Below the pieces are notes generated by a model. The model searched no databases. It was given only the letters and a program-made list of their open reading frames with translations, and was not told the DNA's origin. A stretch of DNA of 64,000 bases from HK1 sp965220535 (GTDB lineage: Bacteria; Pseudomonadota; Gammaproteobacteria; HK1), in NCBI GenBank assembly GCA_965220535.1, contig OZ244833.1, positions 2,604,001-2,668,000 on the forward strand, read 5' to 3'. The position numbers and the translations under genes are program-made. Shown here one piece after another: positions 34,464-43,106 of the stretch. Positions within the stretch are counted from its first letter, which is position 1, and each line of letters starts with the position of its first letter.

Positions 34464-34757
34464 ATGCCTTATTTCGTCTATCGAATTCGTGCTCGTCAAG
34501 CGGTGGGGAGCGTTCGCGAGCTCGAGAAGATCGACCTTTTCTCGAATTATCGCGAAGCCCGCTCGCTCGCCCGTCAGATGAGGAGCGCGCTCGCCGCCGA
34601 GGGCAGGAAAGATGAGCGATCCGAGGATGGCCCCGAAGGCAGCCTCGAAGATGGCTCGATGATCACGGTGCGGGTCGTTTTCGCCGCCGACGAGTTGCAG
34701 GCCGAGGCTTTGCTGAGCGAATCCCGCTCGCCGCGTCCTTTGGGCGAGGATGCTTAA
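34464..34757 (+). CDS. Small conserved-looking protein of unknown function
   Basis: A 97-residue acidic protein starting MPYFVYRIRARQ, with a helical ELEKIDLFSNYREARSLARQM segment, a charged linker, and a final ITVRVVFAADELQAEALL strand-helix. The composition is protein-like, unlike the Arg-rich shadow frames around it. It has no cysteines and no membrane segment. It lies between the rhodanese and tusA and may be co-transcribed. I do not recognise a domain. Confidence 0.6.
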   Translation: MPYFVYRIRARQAVGSVRELEKIDLFSNYREARSLARQMRSALAAEGRKDERSEDGPEGSLEDGSMITVRVVFAADELQAEALLSESRSPRPLGEDA

Positions 34758-34803
34758 GAAGGTTGCGATCGTTTTTTTTCGGTGCTCGCCAAGACCCAAG
34801 GCC

Positions 34804-34827
34804 AAGACCAAGACCAAGACCAAGACC
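34804..34827 (+). repeat. Four 6-bp tandem repeats before tusA
   Basis: AAGACC is repeated four times exactly, flanked by further AAG-CC variants, and ends about 15 bases before the tusA start and next to its GGAGAG ribosome-binding site. Confidence 0.75.
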
Positions 34828-34842
34828 CAAGGAGAGAGATCG

Positions 34843-35073
34843 ATGGCGGAGTTTCATCAAGAACTCGATGCCACCGGACTGAATTGTCCGTTGCCGATTT
34901 TGCGGGCGAAAAAAGCCCTCGGCAAAATGCAAAGCGGTGAAATCCTGCGCATCATCGCGACCGATCCCGGAGCGGTGAAAGACTTCGAGGCCTTCTCGCG
35001 CCATGCCGGTCACGAGTTGATCGAATCCGCGGAAGAAGGCGATCGATTTCTCTTTCGGCTGAAGAAGGGTTGA
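34843..35073 (+). CDS. tusA: Sulfur carrier protein TusA
   Basis: A 76-residue TusA. The active cysteine is Cys15 in NCPLPILRAKKAL, the family CPxP motif. In sulfur oxidisers TusA accepts sulfane sulfur from rhodaneses and donates it to DsrE. The combination of rhodanese and TusA close to dsrEFH supports this relay. The ATG at 34843 follows GGAGAG; a longer frame upstream is only the repeat. Confidence 0.93.
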   Translation: MAEFHQELDATGLNCPLPILRAKKALGKMQSGEILRIIATDPGAVKDFEAFSRHAGHELIESAEEGDRFLFRLKKG

Positions 35074-35370
35074 AAAGACGGATTGAAAAGACGCCGTTCA
35101 TGATTCATCGGCGCCCTTCGAAAGGCTCGGCTTTGCCAAAGATAGAGCCTCGTTCGAACGATATCTTTGAACGATGCTCTCGAACGCCGGCATGAGCGCC
35201 GACGGCCAGTCGATCGTCGAGTCGGCTTTGCCTAGGCTTGGTTTTGCCTAGGCCTAGACGATCCATTGAATAGCGAGGGACGAAAAGCCGAGGATCGAAA
35301 GGCGAATGCCTTGCCGGATCGGCAAGGCTCGAAGGAGCGATTCGCCTTGCGTTCGGGCAAAGGCTCGATC
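35074..35370. other. Intergenic region, convergent
   Basis: About 300 bases between convergent tusA and the yqaA-like gene. Repeats of TTTGCCTAGGC (35228 and 35244 region) are visible. No gene is supported. Confidence 0.4.
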
Positions 35371-35796
35371 TCAAAGCGCGACGCTGTCGAGAAAGATGAC
35401 GAAAACGACATAGCGCAGGGTCTTGCCGATCCCGACCAAGATCAAAAAGGGCGCGAAAGGCACCCGCATCAGACCGGCGACCACCGTCAACGCATCCCCG
35501 ACCAAGGGCATCCAAGCCAGCAGCAAAGACCAGATACCGTATTTTTTGAACCATGCGCTCGCCTTTTCGAGTTGCCTTCGATTGGCGGGAAACCAAGGCT
35601 TGTCCCGCCAACGCTCGATATAGCGTCCCAAAATCCAGTTGACGGCGGCCCCCGAGGTATTGCCGACGATGGCGCTGACAACCACTCCGTAAAGATTCGC
35701 TCCGGCGACGAGCGCGGCGGTCAAGGCGATCTCGGAAGCGAAGGGAACCAAGGTGGCGGAAAGAAAACTCGATACGAAAACGCTCAGATAATGCAT
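35371..35796 (-). CDS. YqaA-family small membrane protein (DedA/SNARE-associated superfamily)
   Basis: A 141-residue inner-membrane protein with four hydrophobic segments. FVSSFLSATLVPFASEIAL and the later GNTSGAAVNWILGRYIER and WMPLVGDALTVVAGLMR blocks are the YqaA/DedA signature. The superfamily contains putative lipid scramblases and transporters, but YqaA itself has no agreed function. It is transcribed toward tusA on the opposite strand. Upstream it faces the acyl-CoA synthetase gene across a short repeat array. Confidence 0.87.
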   Translation of the reverse strand: MHYLSVFVSSFLSATLVPFASEIALTAALVAGANLYGVVVSAIVGNTSGAAVNWILGRYIERWRDKPWFPANRRQLEKASAWFKKYGIWSLLLAWMPLVGDALTVVAGLMRVPFAPFLILVGIGKTLRYVVFVIFLDSVAL

Positions 35797-35823
35797 CGGG
35801 ATATCGTTTCTCGAAGCGACGCC

Positions 35824-35888
35824 GATCGAAGTCGCGGATCGACGTCGCGGATTGGAGTCGTGGATCGGAGTCGCGGATTGGAGTCGTG
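35824..35888. repeat. Five 13-bp tandem repeats in a divergent promoter region
   Basis: Units of type GAT(C/T)G(A/G)AGTCG(C/T)G start at 35824, 35837, 35850, 35863 and 35876, between the divergent yqaA-like and acyl-CoA synthetase genes. Confidence 0.8.
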
Positions 35889-35939
35889 ATCGGGGCTTGC
35901 GTCTTCGACGGCGCGGATCGGAGATCGGGAGGATCGTCG

Positions 35940-37598
35940 ATGAAAGAGAATCGTTTCGAACGGGATTTGGAGCGCAACGCCGCGAATTTCGTGCCGCTGA
36001 CCCCCATCGCCTTCCTCGAGCGGGCGGCGCAAGTCTATCCCGATTATCCCTCGCTCATCGACGGCGAAAGGCGTTTTACCTGGGCCGACACCTTCGATCG
36101 TTGTCGCCGCTTCGCCTCGGCGTTGGCGAAGCAAGGGGTCGAAAAAGGCGATTGCGTTTCGATCCTCGCGCCGAATATCACCGCGATCTACGAGGCGAGT
36201 TTTGCCGTGCCGATGCGAGGCGCCGTGCTCAATACCGTCAACACTCGCCTTGATGCCGCCACCGTCGCTTTTATCCTCGAGCACGCCGAGACGAGACTGC
36301 TATTGGTCGATCGCGAATATTCGCCGGTGGTGGCGCAGGCGCTGGCAGGCATGCGACACCCGCCCTTCGTGGTCGAGATCGACGGTGGGGTCGAGCCGAA
36401 AGACGGCGAGCGGATCGGGGCGATCGAATACGAGGATTTCCTCGCCGGCGGCGATCCCGACGCCGCTTGGCATTATCCGGAAGACGAGTGGCAAGCCATT
36501 TCCTTGAACTATACGTCCGGCACCACCGGCAATCCCAAAGGCGTCGTCTATCACCATCGCGGTGCCTACTTGAACGCCCTTTCGAATATCGTGGCCTGGA
36601 ATCCCGGCAGCCATCCGGTTTATCTATGGACCTTGCCGATGTTTCATTGCAACGGATGGTGCTTCCCGTGGACTTTGGCGGCGCTGGCGGGCACCAGCGT
36701 TTGTTTGCGCAAGGTGGAAGCGGGGGCGATTTATCGCGCGATCGCCGAGGAAAGGGTCACGCATCTTTGCGGGGCCCCGGTCGTGCTCGGGGCGATCATC
36801 GATGCCGGCGAGGAGGAGCGGAAGGATTTCTCGCATCCGGTGCATATCATGACCGCGGCGGCTCCGCCGCCCGCCGCGGTGCTCGAGCGTATCGAAAGCG
36901 AGGGTTTCGAAGTGACCCATGCCTACGGCCTGACCGAAACCTACGGCCCGGCGGTGTTTTGCGCTTGGAAGGACGAGTGGAACGATCTGCCGGTCGCCGA
37001 GCGCGCGCAGCGCAAATCCCGTCAGGGGGTTCGCTACCACGCCCTCGACGGCCTGCAGGTGATGAACCCCGATACCATGCAGCCGGTACCGGCGGATGGG
37101 CAGACCATGGGCGAGGTGATGTTTCGCGGCAATATCGTGATGAAGGGCTATTTGAAAAACCCGGCGGCGACCAAAGAGGCGCTGGCCGGAGGCTGGTTTC
37201 ATTCCGGCGATCTGGGGGTGGTCGATCCCGACGGCTATATCAGGCTCAAAGATCGATCCAAGGACATCATCATATCGGGCGGGGAGAATATATCGTCCAT
37301 CGAGATCGAGGATGTGCTCTATCGTCATCCGGCGGTTTCGGAAGCGGCGGTGGTGGCTTGCCCCGACGAAAAATGGGGTGAGACGCCCTGCGCGTTCATC
37401 GACCTAAGGCCGCAGGCGGAGCCTTTGGGCGATCGAGAGATCATCGATTTTTGTCGCGAGCGCTTGGCGCATTACAAGGTGCCGCGGCGCGTGGTCTTCG
37501 GGCCGCTACCGAAAACATCGACGGGGAAGATCCGGAAATTCAACCTGCGCGAACGGGCGGCGGCCCTCGCTTCGGATCGACAATCGCCTTCGGAATAG
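35940..37598 (+). CDS. AMP-forming acyl-CoA synthetase
   Basis: A 552-residue acyl-activating enzyme. The phosphate-binding loop is YTSGTTGNPKGV, LPMFHCNGWCFPW lines the acyl pocket in this branch, AYGLTETYGP is the adenine-binding motif, SGDLG carries the ribose-binding Asp, and the catalytic Lys is in STGKIRKF near the C-terminus. It forms acyl-AMP and then acyl-CoA. The pocket motif suggests a short- or medium-chain substrate. GGGAGG precedes the ATG. The substrate is unknown. The DmdB-type pocket (LPMFHVNAW) is not present, so a role in DMSP demethylation is not supported. Confidence 0.87.
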   Translation: MKENRFERDLERNAANFVPLTPIAFLERAAQVYPDYPSLIDGERRFTWADTFDRCRRFASALAKQGVEKGDCVSILAPNITAIYEASFAVPMRGAVLNTVNTRLDAATVAFILEHAETRLLLVDREYSPVVAQALAGMRHPPFVVEIDGGVEPKDGERIGAIEYEDFLAGGDPDAAWHYPEDEWQAISLNYTSGTTGNPKGVVYHHRGAYLNALSNIVAWNPGSHPVYLWTLPMFHCNGWCFPWTLAALAGTSVCLRKVEAGAIYRAIAEERVTHLCGAPVVLGAIIDAGEEERKDFSHPVHIMTAAAPPPAAVLERIESEGFEVTHAYGLTETYGPAVFCAWKDEWNDLPVAERAQRKSRQGVRYHALDGLQVMNPDTMQPVPADGQTMGEVMFRGNIVMKGYLKNPAATKEALAGGWFHSGDLGVVDPDGYIRLKDRSKDIIISGGENISSIEIEDVLYRHPAVSEAAVVACPDEKWGETPCAFIDLRPQAEPLGDREIIDFCRERLAHYKVPRRVVFGPLPKTSTGKIRKFNLRERAAALASDRQSPSE

Positions 37599-38600
37599 TC
37601 GGGCTCGGTTTCGCTTCGGATTTTTTTCGATCCTTGCGGCGAGCGCGGCGGCGATCGTTGCGGTGACATCCGAATCGAGGGGACGGGCCAAGGGATGTCG
37701 AGGCTTTGAAAGGCCGACGCGCCGAGTCCTTTCGACGACGCTCTTCGCTTCGCGACCGCCTCGCCTCTCGCCCCTTGCGCTGTTGTTGACGAGTGCGCCT
37801 TCCGCCTCCCGTTCGAGCCGGCGCTTGCGCGGTGAAACTCGCCGCTGCCCGCCGCTCGCAACTCGCAACTAAGGCCCGGATTCTTCCAACGAGCCCCGAT
37901 CCTCCCCCGATCCTCCCCGGATCCTCCTTACGAGCGCTTTCGATTGCAGGTGGAGCGTCCTTCCTCGAGCCAAGCCCTCGAAGGTCGTTTCGTCCATCGT
38001 TCCGTCGTCGGTGTAGCGAAAGAAGCGAATATCGCAGCCGCGCCTCTCGTTCGAGTTGCATCGAATCCTGATATTCGCTTCGTCGAAGGGATCGGGAGAG
38101 GGGATCGATTCGATATCCGCTCGAAATTCATCCCCTTCGCGAACGCTATCGAAAGGGGGAAGATCGAGCTGTTCCGACAAGAGGGAAGAATGCCAAGTGC
38201 GTTATGAGGGATCGGGAAAAAAAGGGCATGAGCCTTGTCCGGCCCTCTCGGAGTCGATCCCTTGCCGATCTTCCGGCCTCGGCCTTCGTCGTTGCCGGGG
38301 TCGTCGATGAGGTTCCGGCGATATCTCTGCCTTGACGGGGCGTTGTCGAGTTCGCTTTCGAGCGCCGCCTTTCGATGGTCGCAAAGACGAAATCGGCCGG
38401 CACAAGACCGTCCTCGGGCAGCCGGCGGCGGGGTTGCGCTTCTCGGTCGGCGATACCCGGCGATACTCGGCGATACCCCTTTTGGCCTGCGGAGGATCGC
38501 CGCATCTTGCCCCGATGCCGATATGGTCGTCCGACTCCGACGATCGCCGGTATCGTCGATTCGGGCTTGCGGGTTCTTGGCCTCGATAAGGCCGGCCCCG
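37599..38600. other. Long gap between acyl-CoA synthetase and alcohol dehydrogenase genes
   Basis: About 1 kb in which all frames except one (37869-38180, minus) are Arg/Ser-rich shadows. Short direct repeats such as GGCGATACC / GGCGATACT near 38450-38478 are present. No RNA gene was recognised. It may be a decayed gene region. Confidence 0.4.
37869..38180 (-). CDS. Hypothetical protein, weakly supported
   Basis: A possible 103-residue protein with balanced, acidic composition (LDLPPFDSVREGDEFRADIE, DGTMDETTFEGLA), unlike the neighbouring Arg-rich frames. It would start at a TTG without a convincing ribosome-binding site, and an in-frame stop lies 11 codons upstream. No family was recognised. 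It could be the remnant of a longer gene. Confidence 0.35.
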   Translation of the reverse strand: MSEQLDLPPFDSVREGDEFRADIESIPSPDPFDEANIRIRCNSNERRGCDIRFFRYTDDGTMDETTFEGLARGRTLHLQSKALVRRIRGGSGEDRGSLEESGP

Positions 38601-39677
38601 TCAAAAGACGATGAGATTGCGCAGCGCATCCCCGGCGCGGGTGGAATCGATCGCCTCGTTGATCCGGTCAAGGGGATATTGGCCGCTGACGAGCTCGTCG
38701 AGCATCAGTCGGCCTTCGAGGTAGAGCGTTGCCAGTTCGGGGATATCTCTTTGCGGATGAGTGGAGCCCATTTTGCTGCCGACGATCCGCCGACCGCTAT
38801 CGACGAGATCGGTCAGGTCGAAACTGGCTTGGACCCCGCTCGCCGACATTCCGGCGATGACCAGGGTTCCGGCGCGACGCAGCATGCCAAGGCCTTCGGT
38901 GACCGCCGCGGGCGATCCGAAGCCGAGAAAAACATGATCCGCTCCCCGCCCGGCGGTCAGCGAGAGCACCGCCTCGCGCGCATCCGTTTTTCGCGGGTCG
39001 ATGGCATGGCTGGCCCCGAAATCCCGTGCCGCTTGCAGTTTTCGTTCGTTGATATCGATGGCGATCAGGGGGTGCGCTTTTTTGAGACGGGCGCCTTGTA
39101 TGCTGTTGATGCCCACGCCGCCGGTCCCGATGACCACCACGCTGTCGCCTTCGTTGACCGAGGCGTTGCGAAACACCGCACCGACTCCGGTGGCGACGCC
39201 GCAGGCCATCATGCAGGCGCTGGCCAAGGGGATTTCGGGTGAAATCGCGACCACCTGCGATGCATCCAACACCGCGTATTCGGCGAAGGCGGCGGAGCGA
39301 AAGCCCTGAAAGATGGCCGCCCCTTGCGCATCGGAGATTTTTCTGTCGCCGGGGGGAAATTCCGCCTCGCAAAGCGGCCTTTCGCCCGCCAAGCAGTAAT
39401 AGCATTGGCCGCAAGATCGGATCAGCGTAACCACCACGTGATCCCCCTCGCCGACGGATGAGACCTCCGAGCCGACTTCCTCGATCACCCCGGCGGCCTC
39501 GTGCCCGCAGACCGCCGGCAGGGTGCTGTTCCAAGAGCCGTCGATGAAATGGATATCGCTATGGCAGATTGCGCAGGCGACCAGACGTACTTTGACTTCT
39601 TTCGGCCCGGGCGAGCCGATGGCGACATCCTCGATGGCAAGAGGATGAGCGAATTGGCGGCAGACGGCGGCTTTCAC
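38601..39677 (-). CDS. Zinc-dependent class III-like alcohol dehydrogenase
   Basis: A 358-residue MDR-superfamily enzyme. The catalytic zinc ligands lie in ACAICHSDIH and GHEAAGVIEEVG. The structural zinc lobe has four cysteines (SCGQCYYCLAGERPLC), and IGTGGVGINSIQGARL binds NAD. Related to formaldehyde dehydrogenase-like and mycothiol-dependent ADHs, its alcohol substrate cannot be read from sequence. The start is a GTG seven bases after AAGGAAGGG; a few codons upstream in frame are unlikely to be used. It is the last gene on this minus-strand stretch and is separated from larB by a terminator. Confidence 0.87.
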   Translation of the reverse strand: MKAAVCRQFAHPLAIEDVAIGSPGPKEVKVRLVACAICHSDIHFIDGSWNSTLPAVCGHEAAGVIEEVGSEVSSVGEGDHVVVTLIRSCGQCYYCLAGERPLCEAEFPPGDRKISDAQGAAIFQGFRSAAFAEYAVLDASQVVAISPEIPLASACMMACGVATGVGAVFRNASVNEGDSVVVIGTGGVGINSIQGARLKKAHPLIAIDINERKLQAARDFGASHAIDPRKTDAREAVLSLTAGRGADHVFLGFGSPAAVTEGLGMLRRAGTLVIAGMSASGVQASFDLTDLVDSGRRIVGSKMGSTHPQRDIPELATLYLEGRLMLDELVSGQYPLDRINEAIDSTRAGDALRNLIVF

Positions 39678-39770
39678 CGGATTTCCCTTCCTTTTCGGTA
39701 CCGATCCGAGCATCTCGGATTCGCTGATCGAATCCCTTCGCCTCTATCGAAGGAAAAGGGTGCGCTCGAC

Positions 39771-39803
39771 AAAAACCGCCCCCGAGGGAGGGCGGCGGTT
39801 TTT
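39771..39803 (-). terminator. Terminator downstream of larB (bidirectional)
   Basis: On the minus strand AACCGCC...GGCGGTT forms a 7-bp stem, extended through CCC/GGG, and is followed by a T-run; the plus-strand copy is also T-rich. It lies about 220 bases past the larB stop and ahead of the alcohol dehydrogenase gene. The rest of 39678-40020 holds no gene. Confidence 0.75.
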
Positions 39804-40020
39804 CCGATGCCTTCGAAGGATCTTTTCGATCCCGAGAAAGCGTATTTGCAAGATACTTTTTTTCGCCGATCCCGGCGCAGTTTTTTCGCTTTCTTCGACT
39901 TCGCTTTTTTCCGCGTCGAAAAGGGCTTTTCTCCCTCTCGTTCGAATCCCCGAGATCGAGGCTCTTCGTCGGGTGATCGAGAGATTCGTTCGGGATTTTG
40001 CCGACTCTATTTTGCCGACT

Positions 40021-40749
40021 CTAGGAACCCGAGGCTCGCTCGGCGATATTCAAAGCCCGCAAGGCGAGGCAGGCGGCGCCGTAGCCGTTGTCGATATTGA
40101 CCACCGCCAGCCCCGGGGCGCAACTGGCGAGGGCCGCTTCCAAAGCCACGCGGCCGCCGGCGGAGATGCCGTAGCCGTTCGAAGTCGGCAGGGCGATGAC
40201 CAAGCCCGGGACTTGCCCGGCGAGCACGCTCGGCAAGGATGCCTCCATCCCCGCAGCGGCGATGACCACCGGCGTCGCGCGGATATCGTCGAGGCGCTCG
40301 AGCAATCGCCAGAGCCCGGCGACGCCGATATCGTGGATCTCCTGTACCGCCTCTTGGTAATAGGCAAGGGTGCGCACGGCCTCTTTGGCCGCCGGGATAT
40401 CCGAGCTGCCGGCGCTGGCCACCGTCACTCGCACCGCTTCGTTCGCCTCTTCCTTCAAGGGGCCAAGCCCGCCGGCGTCGGCTTTCGCGTCGAATCCCAA
40501 GATCGCGGTGCGGGAAAGGGGGTCGTAATCGAGCCGGGCTCGGTGATTCGCATCCAAGGCCTCGAAGGCCTCGGGATCGAGCCGGGTCAACAGCCGCGGC
40601 GTCCGCTTGCGGATGCTCGTGGCCACGATGGAATTCGTTTGCGCCGGTGATTTGCCTTGGCAGTAGATCGCCTCGTCGAGGCCGATGCGCTCCAAGCGGG
40701 AATCGTCGAGCACGATCTCGTTTTCCGGCGAAGCGATCCCGCTCGTCAT
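40021..40749 (-). CDS. larB: LarB, pyridinium-3,5-biscarboxylic acid mononucleotide synthase
   Basis: A 242-residue LarB. The C-terminal half is an AIR-carboxylase-like domain (VVIAAAGMEASLPSVLAGQ, then ALPTSNGYGISAGG and NIDNGYGAA). LarB carboxylates and hydrolyses nicotinic-acid adenine dinucleotide to the biscarboxylic mononucleotide, the first step of nickel-pincer nucleotide synthesis. Its ATG overlaps the larE stop by four bases. Confidence 0.93.
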   Translation of the reverse strand: MTSGIASPENEIVLDDSRLERIGLDEAIYCQGKSPAQTNSIVATSIRKRTPRLLTRLDPEAFEALDANHRARLDYDPLSRTAILGFDAKADAGGLGPLKEEANEAVRVTVASAGSSDIPAAKEAVRTLAYYQEAVQEIHDIGVAGLWRLLERLDDIRATPVVIAAAGMEASLPSVLAGQVPGLVIALPTSNGYGISAGGRVALEAALASCAPGLAVVNIDNGYGAACLALRALNIAERASGS

Positions 40750-41630
40750 CGCTCGCCATCCGGGCTCGGGGCGGATTGTCTTGTGCCGGTGGCGCTCGGC
40801 GAGTCTTTGAGGAAGGCGCTTCCCATGCGATAGGGGGCGAGGCGTCCGGGGAGAGACGATCCGGTTCGGGAATGCAGCCTTTTCGTGACCGTGCGCACGC
40901 AGGCTTCGCGCTGCGCCGGAGAAAGAGCGCTCAGGCTATCGGCATCGATCTCGATGACCACCGCGTCGTGCCGGATACGGCAGCGCACGATGGCGGCCCC
41001 CGTCGCCTCCCGGACGAATCGTTCGCAATCGTCGATGGCCGGCAGGGTTTGGGGGTCGATGGCGATGCCGGTTTCGATGCGGCTCGACAAACAAGGGCTT
41101 GCGGGGAGTTCGGCGAGATCGGCAAGACCGAGTTCGGCGGCGATTGCCCGCACCCCGCTCTTGTCGACCCCGCATTCGATCCACGGATGGCGGGCGCCGG
41201 CTTCGGCGGCGGCGTCAAGGCCGGGACGAAAATCATCGAGGTCGCTGAGGTTGGCGCCGGAGACGACGATCGCGTCGCCGGCCAACGAAGCGATCGCCCG
41301 ATAGAGATTCGTCTTGCAGAAATAGCAGCGATCGAGGGGGTTGGCGAGATAGCGGGGATCGCTCGTTTCGCCGGCGTCGATGCAGCGCAGATGCCAGCCC
41401 TCGCGCTCGGCGTAGCGTCGTACCCGGGCCGTCGCTTGTGCGGGCACGGCGGGGGAGATCGCATGGCATACGGTGGTCGTATCGCGCAAGCTGCGATGGG
41501 CGATCACCGCCAGGGTCATGCTGTCCACCCCGCCGCTGGCGGCCACGACGAGGCGCCCGGCTTGCATCATCCAGTCTTCGATGCGGGCGCGGGCGGGAAT
41601 CGGCGACATTTTCGGCATCCTTTTCGGCAT
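40746..41630 (-). CDS. larE: LarE, ATP-dependent sacrificial sulfur transferase
   Basis: A 294-residue PP-loop enzyme. The ATP-binding motif SGGVDS is at residues 32-37, CYFCKTNLY follows the first domain, and PCLSSRIETG probably contains the cysteine that gives up its sulfur in LarE enzymes. It converts the two carboxylates of the LarB product to thiocarboxylates. The four-base overlap with larB and the three-base gap after larC show tight coupling. In-frame ATGs at codons 5 and 8 are alternative starts. Confidence 0.92.
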   Translation of the reverse strand: MPKRMPKMSPIPARARIEDWMMQAGRLVVAASGGVDSMTLAVIAHRSLRDTTTVCHAISPAVPAQATARVRRYAEREGWHLRCIDAGETSDPRYLANPLDRCYFCKTNLYRAIASLAGDAIVVSGANLSDLDDFRPGLDAAAEAGARHPWIECGVDKSGVRAIAAELGLADLAELPASPCLSSRIETGIAIDPQTLPAIDDCERFVREATGAAIVRCRIRHDAVVIEIDADSLSALSPAQREACVRTVTKRLHSRTGSSLPGRLAPYRMGSAFLKDSPSATGTRQSAPSPDGER

Positions 41631-41633
41631 CCT

Positions 41634-42938
41634 TCAATCGCTCCCTTCGCGGTGGTCCCTTGTCTCGACCGTTGCCTCGACCTTTGCCTCGACCGTTGCC
41701 TCGACCTTTGCCTCGACCGCCCGCCGCAACGCTTCGCGCTGCGCATGGCCGCCGGGGGTGCGGGCGAGATCGTCCAACTCCGCCTTGGCGGTTTCGACCC
41801 CGTCGGGGCGCACGGCCTTTTTGATGCGGATCGAGTGCGTTCCGGTGTCGACTTCGCTTTGCGTGCGCGCCAGAACTCGACGATTCACCTCCTGCCAGCG
41901 AACCCCCAAGGTGGTGGTTTCCCGAAAGCAGCCGGCCAAGACATCCTCGAGAGCGTCGACGCGACTTAGCAGGCGAATATGGATCGAGAGACGTCCTTTT
42001 TTGCCTTGCATCGCATGGGAGGATACATCCAAGACTCCTTCGACGGCCCGCAGTCGATCGAGCGCCAAAGCGATCGTCTCCCCGCTTTGGTCGTCGATCT
42101 CGAATTCATGCACCGCGATGCGCTCGTGCCCGGCTTCGTACCCCTTTGTTGTCTTGTCCGCAAGCGGGGCGAAGGCCAGCAGGCGCAGGATATTGCTCAT
42201 CCCCGGCAGCACGGCGGTACCGAAGCCGATGCCGCTGCGCAGCAGACGCATCGGACCCGGCAGCGGCGAGAAATCCGGGGCGAGATGGGCGACGATCGCC
42301 GCGCCGGTGGGGGTGATGCGCTCCCCTTCGTGCGCATCTTGAACCACCGGCATCCCGCGCAGCAGTTCGACCGTCGCCGGGGCGGGGATCGGCAGTCGCC
42401 CGTGGGCGCTCGACACGCGTCCGCTGCCGATGGGGAGGGGACCGCAAGACCAGCGCGCATTCAGATGCTCGATCAACCACGCCGCGCTGACGATATCCGC
42501 GATGGAGTCGAAGGCCCCGACTTCGTGAAAAGAGACCTCCTCGACGGGCAGCCCGTGAACTCGGGATTCCGCCTGCGCGAGCCTCGACAGGATATCGAGC
42601 GCCCGTTCTGCGACCTGCGCTTTTAGATCGGCGCGCCGCAGCAAATCGCGAATATCGCGATAGCGGTGATGGGGGTGATGATAATGATGATGGTGGTGCC
42701 GATGCCCATCGGATCCGGCGTGGCGGGAGCGCTCGCTCTCGCTTTCGCTGACCTCGAAGCGAGAGCCGGTGAGCGCATGGTCGGCATGGTCGATCCGGGC
42801 GACGGTGCAGATCGTCTCGAGACCGCCGCGGGCCAAGGCCTCGATCAGGGCCGGTTCCCGATCGGGCCAGGCGTCCAATACCGCGGCGGCGAACATATCT
42901 CCGGCGATTCCGCCGACGGGATCGAGCTGTATATGCAT
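41634..42938 (-). CDS. larC: LarC, nickel insertion protein (single reading frame)
   Basis: A 434-residue LarC (CTP-dependent cyclometallase). QLDPVGGIAGDMFAAAVLDAW is the N-terminal signature, a His-rich loop (HRHHHHHYHHPHH) is a likely nickel store, and SIHIRLLSRVDALEDVLAG begins the C-terminal domain. It inserts nickel into the thiocarboxylated nucleotide. In some bacteria larC is split and needs a frameshift; here it is one intact frame. The start at MHIQLDP was chosen because the residues upstream (DRPFFDRPFCDRP) come from a DNA repeat. The C-terminus ends in VEAKVEATVEAKVEAT, also repeat-derived. Confidence 0.92.
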   Translation of the reverse strand: MHIQLDPVGGIAGDMFAAAVLDAWPDREPALIEALARGGLETICTVARIDHADHALTGSRFEVSESESERSRHAGSDGHRHHHHHYHHPHHRYRDIRDLLRRADLKAQVAERALDILSRLAQAESRVHGLPVEEVSFHEVGAFDSIADIVSAAWLIEHLNARWSCGPLPIGSGRVSSAHGRLPIPAPATVELLRGMPVVQDAHEGERITPTGAAIVAHLAPDFSPLPGPMRLLRSGIGFGTAVLPGMSNILRLLAFAPLADKTTKGYEAGHERIAVHEFEIDDQSGETIALALDRLRAVEGVLDVSSHAMQGKKGRLSIHIRLLSRVDALEDVLAGCFRETTTLGVRWQEVNRRVLARTQSEVDTGTHSIRIKKAVRPDGVETAKAELDDLARTPGGHAQREALRRAVEAKVEATVEAKVEATVETRDHREGSD

Positions 42939-43106
42939 GCAAGCCGTCTCGTTTTCGATATCGGGCTCGTCGGGGATCGACGGTCGATCGCAGAATGGCC
43001 GATCGAAGAATGGCCGATCGCAGATCATGATCGTCTTTCATCGGCAGACGATCGACAAGATGTTCCTGCGATTGATAAGCGTTTGATATGCGATTTATAA
43101 ACTCTT

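Noticed and set aside
35940..37598. DmdB (methylmercaptopropionate-CoA ligase) because of the DddP-like gene
   Set aside because: The pocket motif is MFHCNGWCFPW, not the DmdB-type MFHVNAW, and no other dmd gene is nearby.
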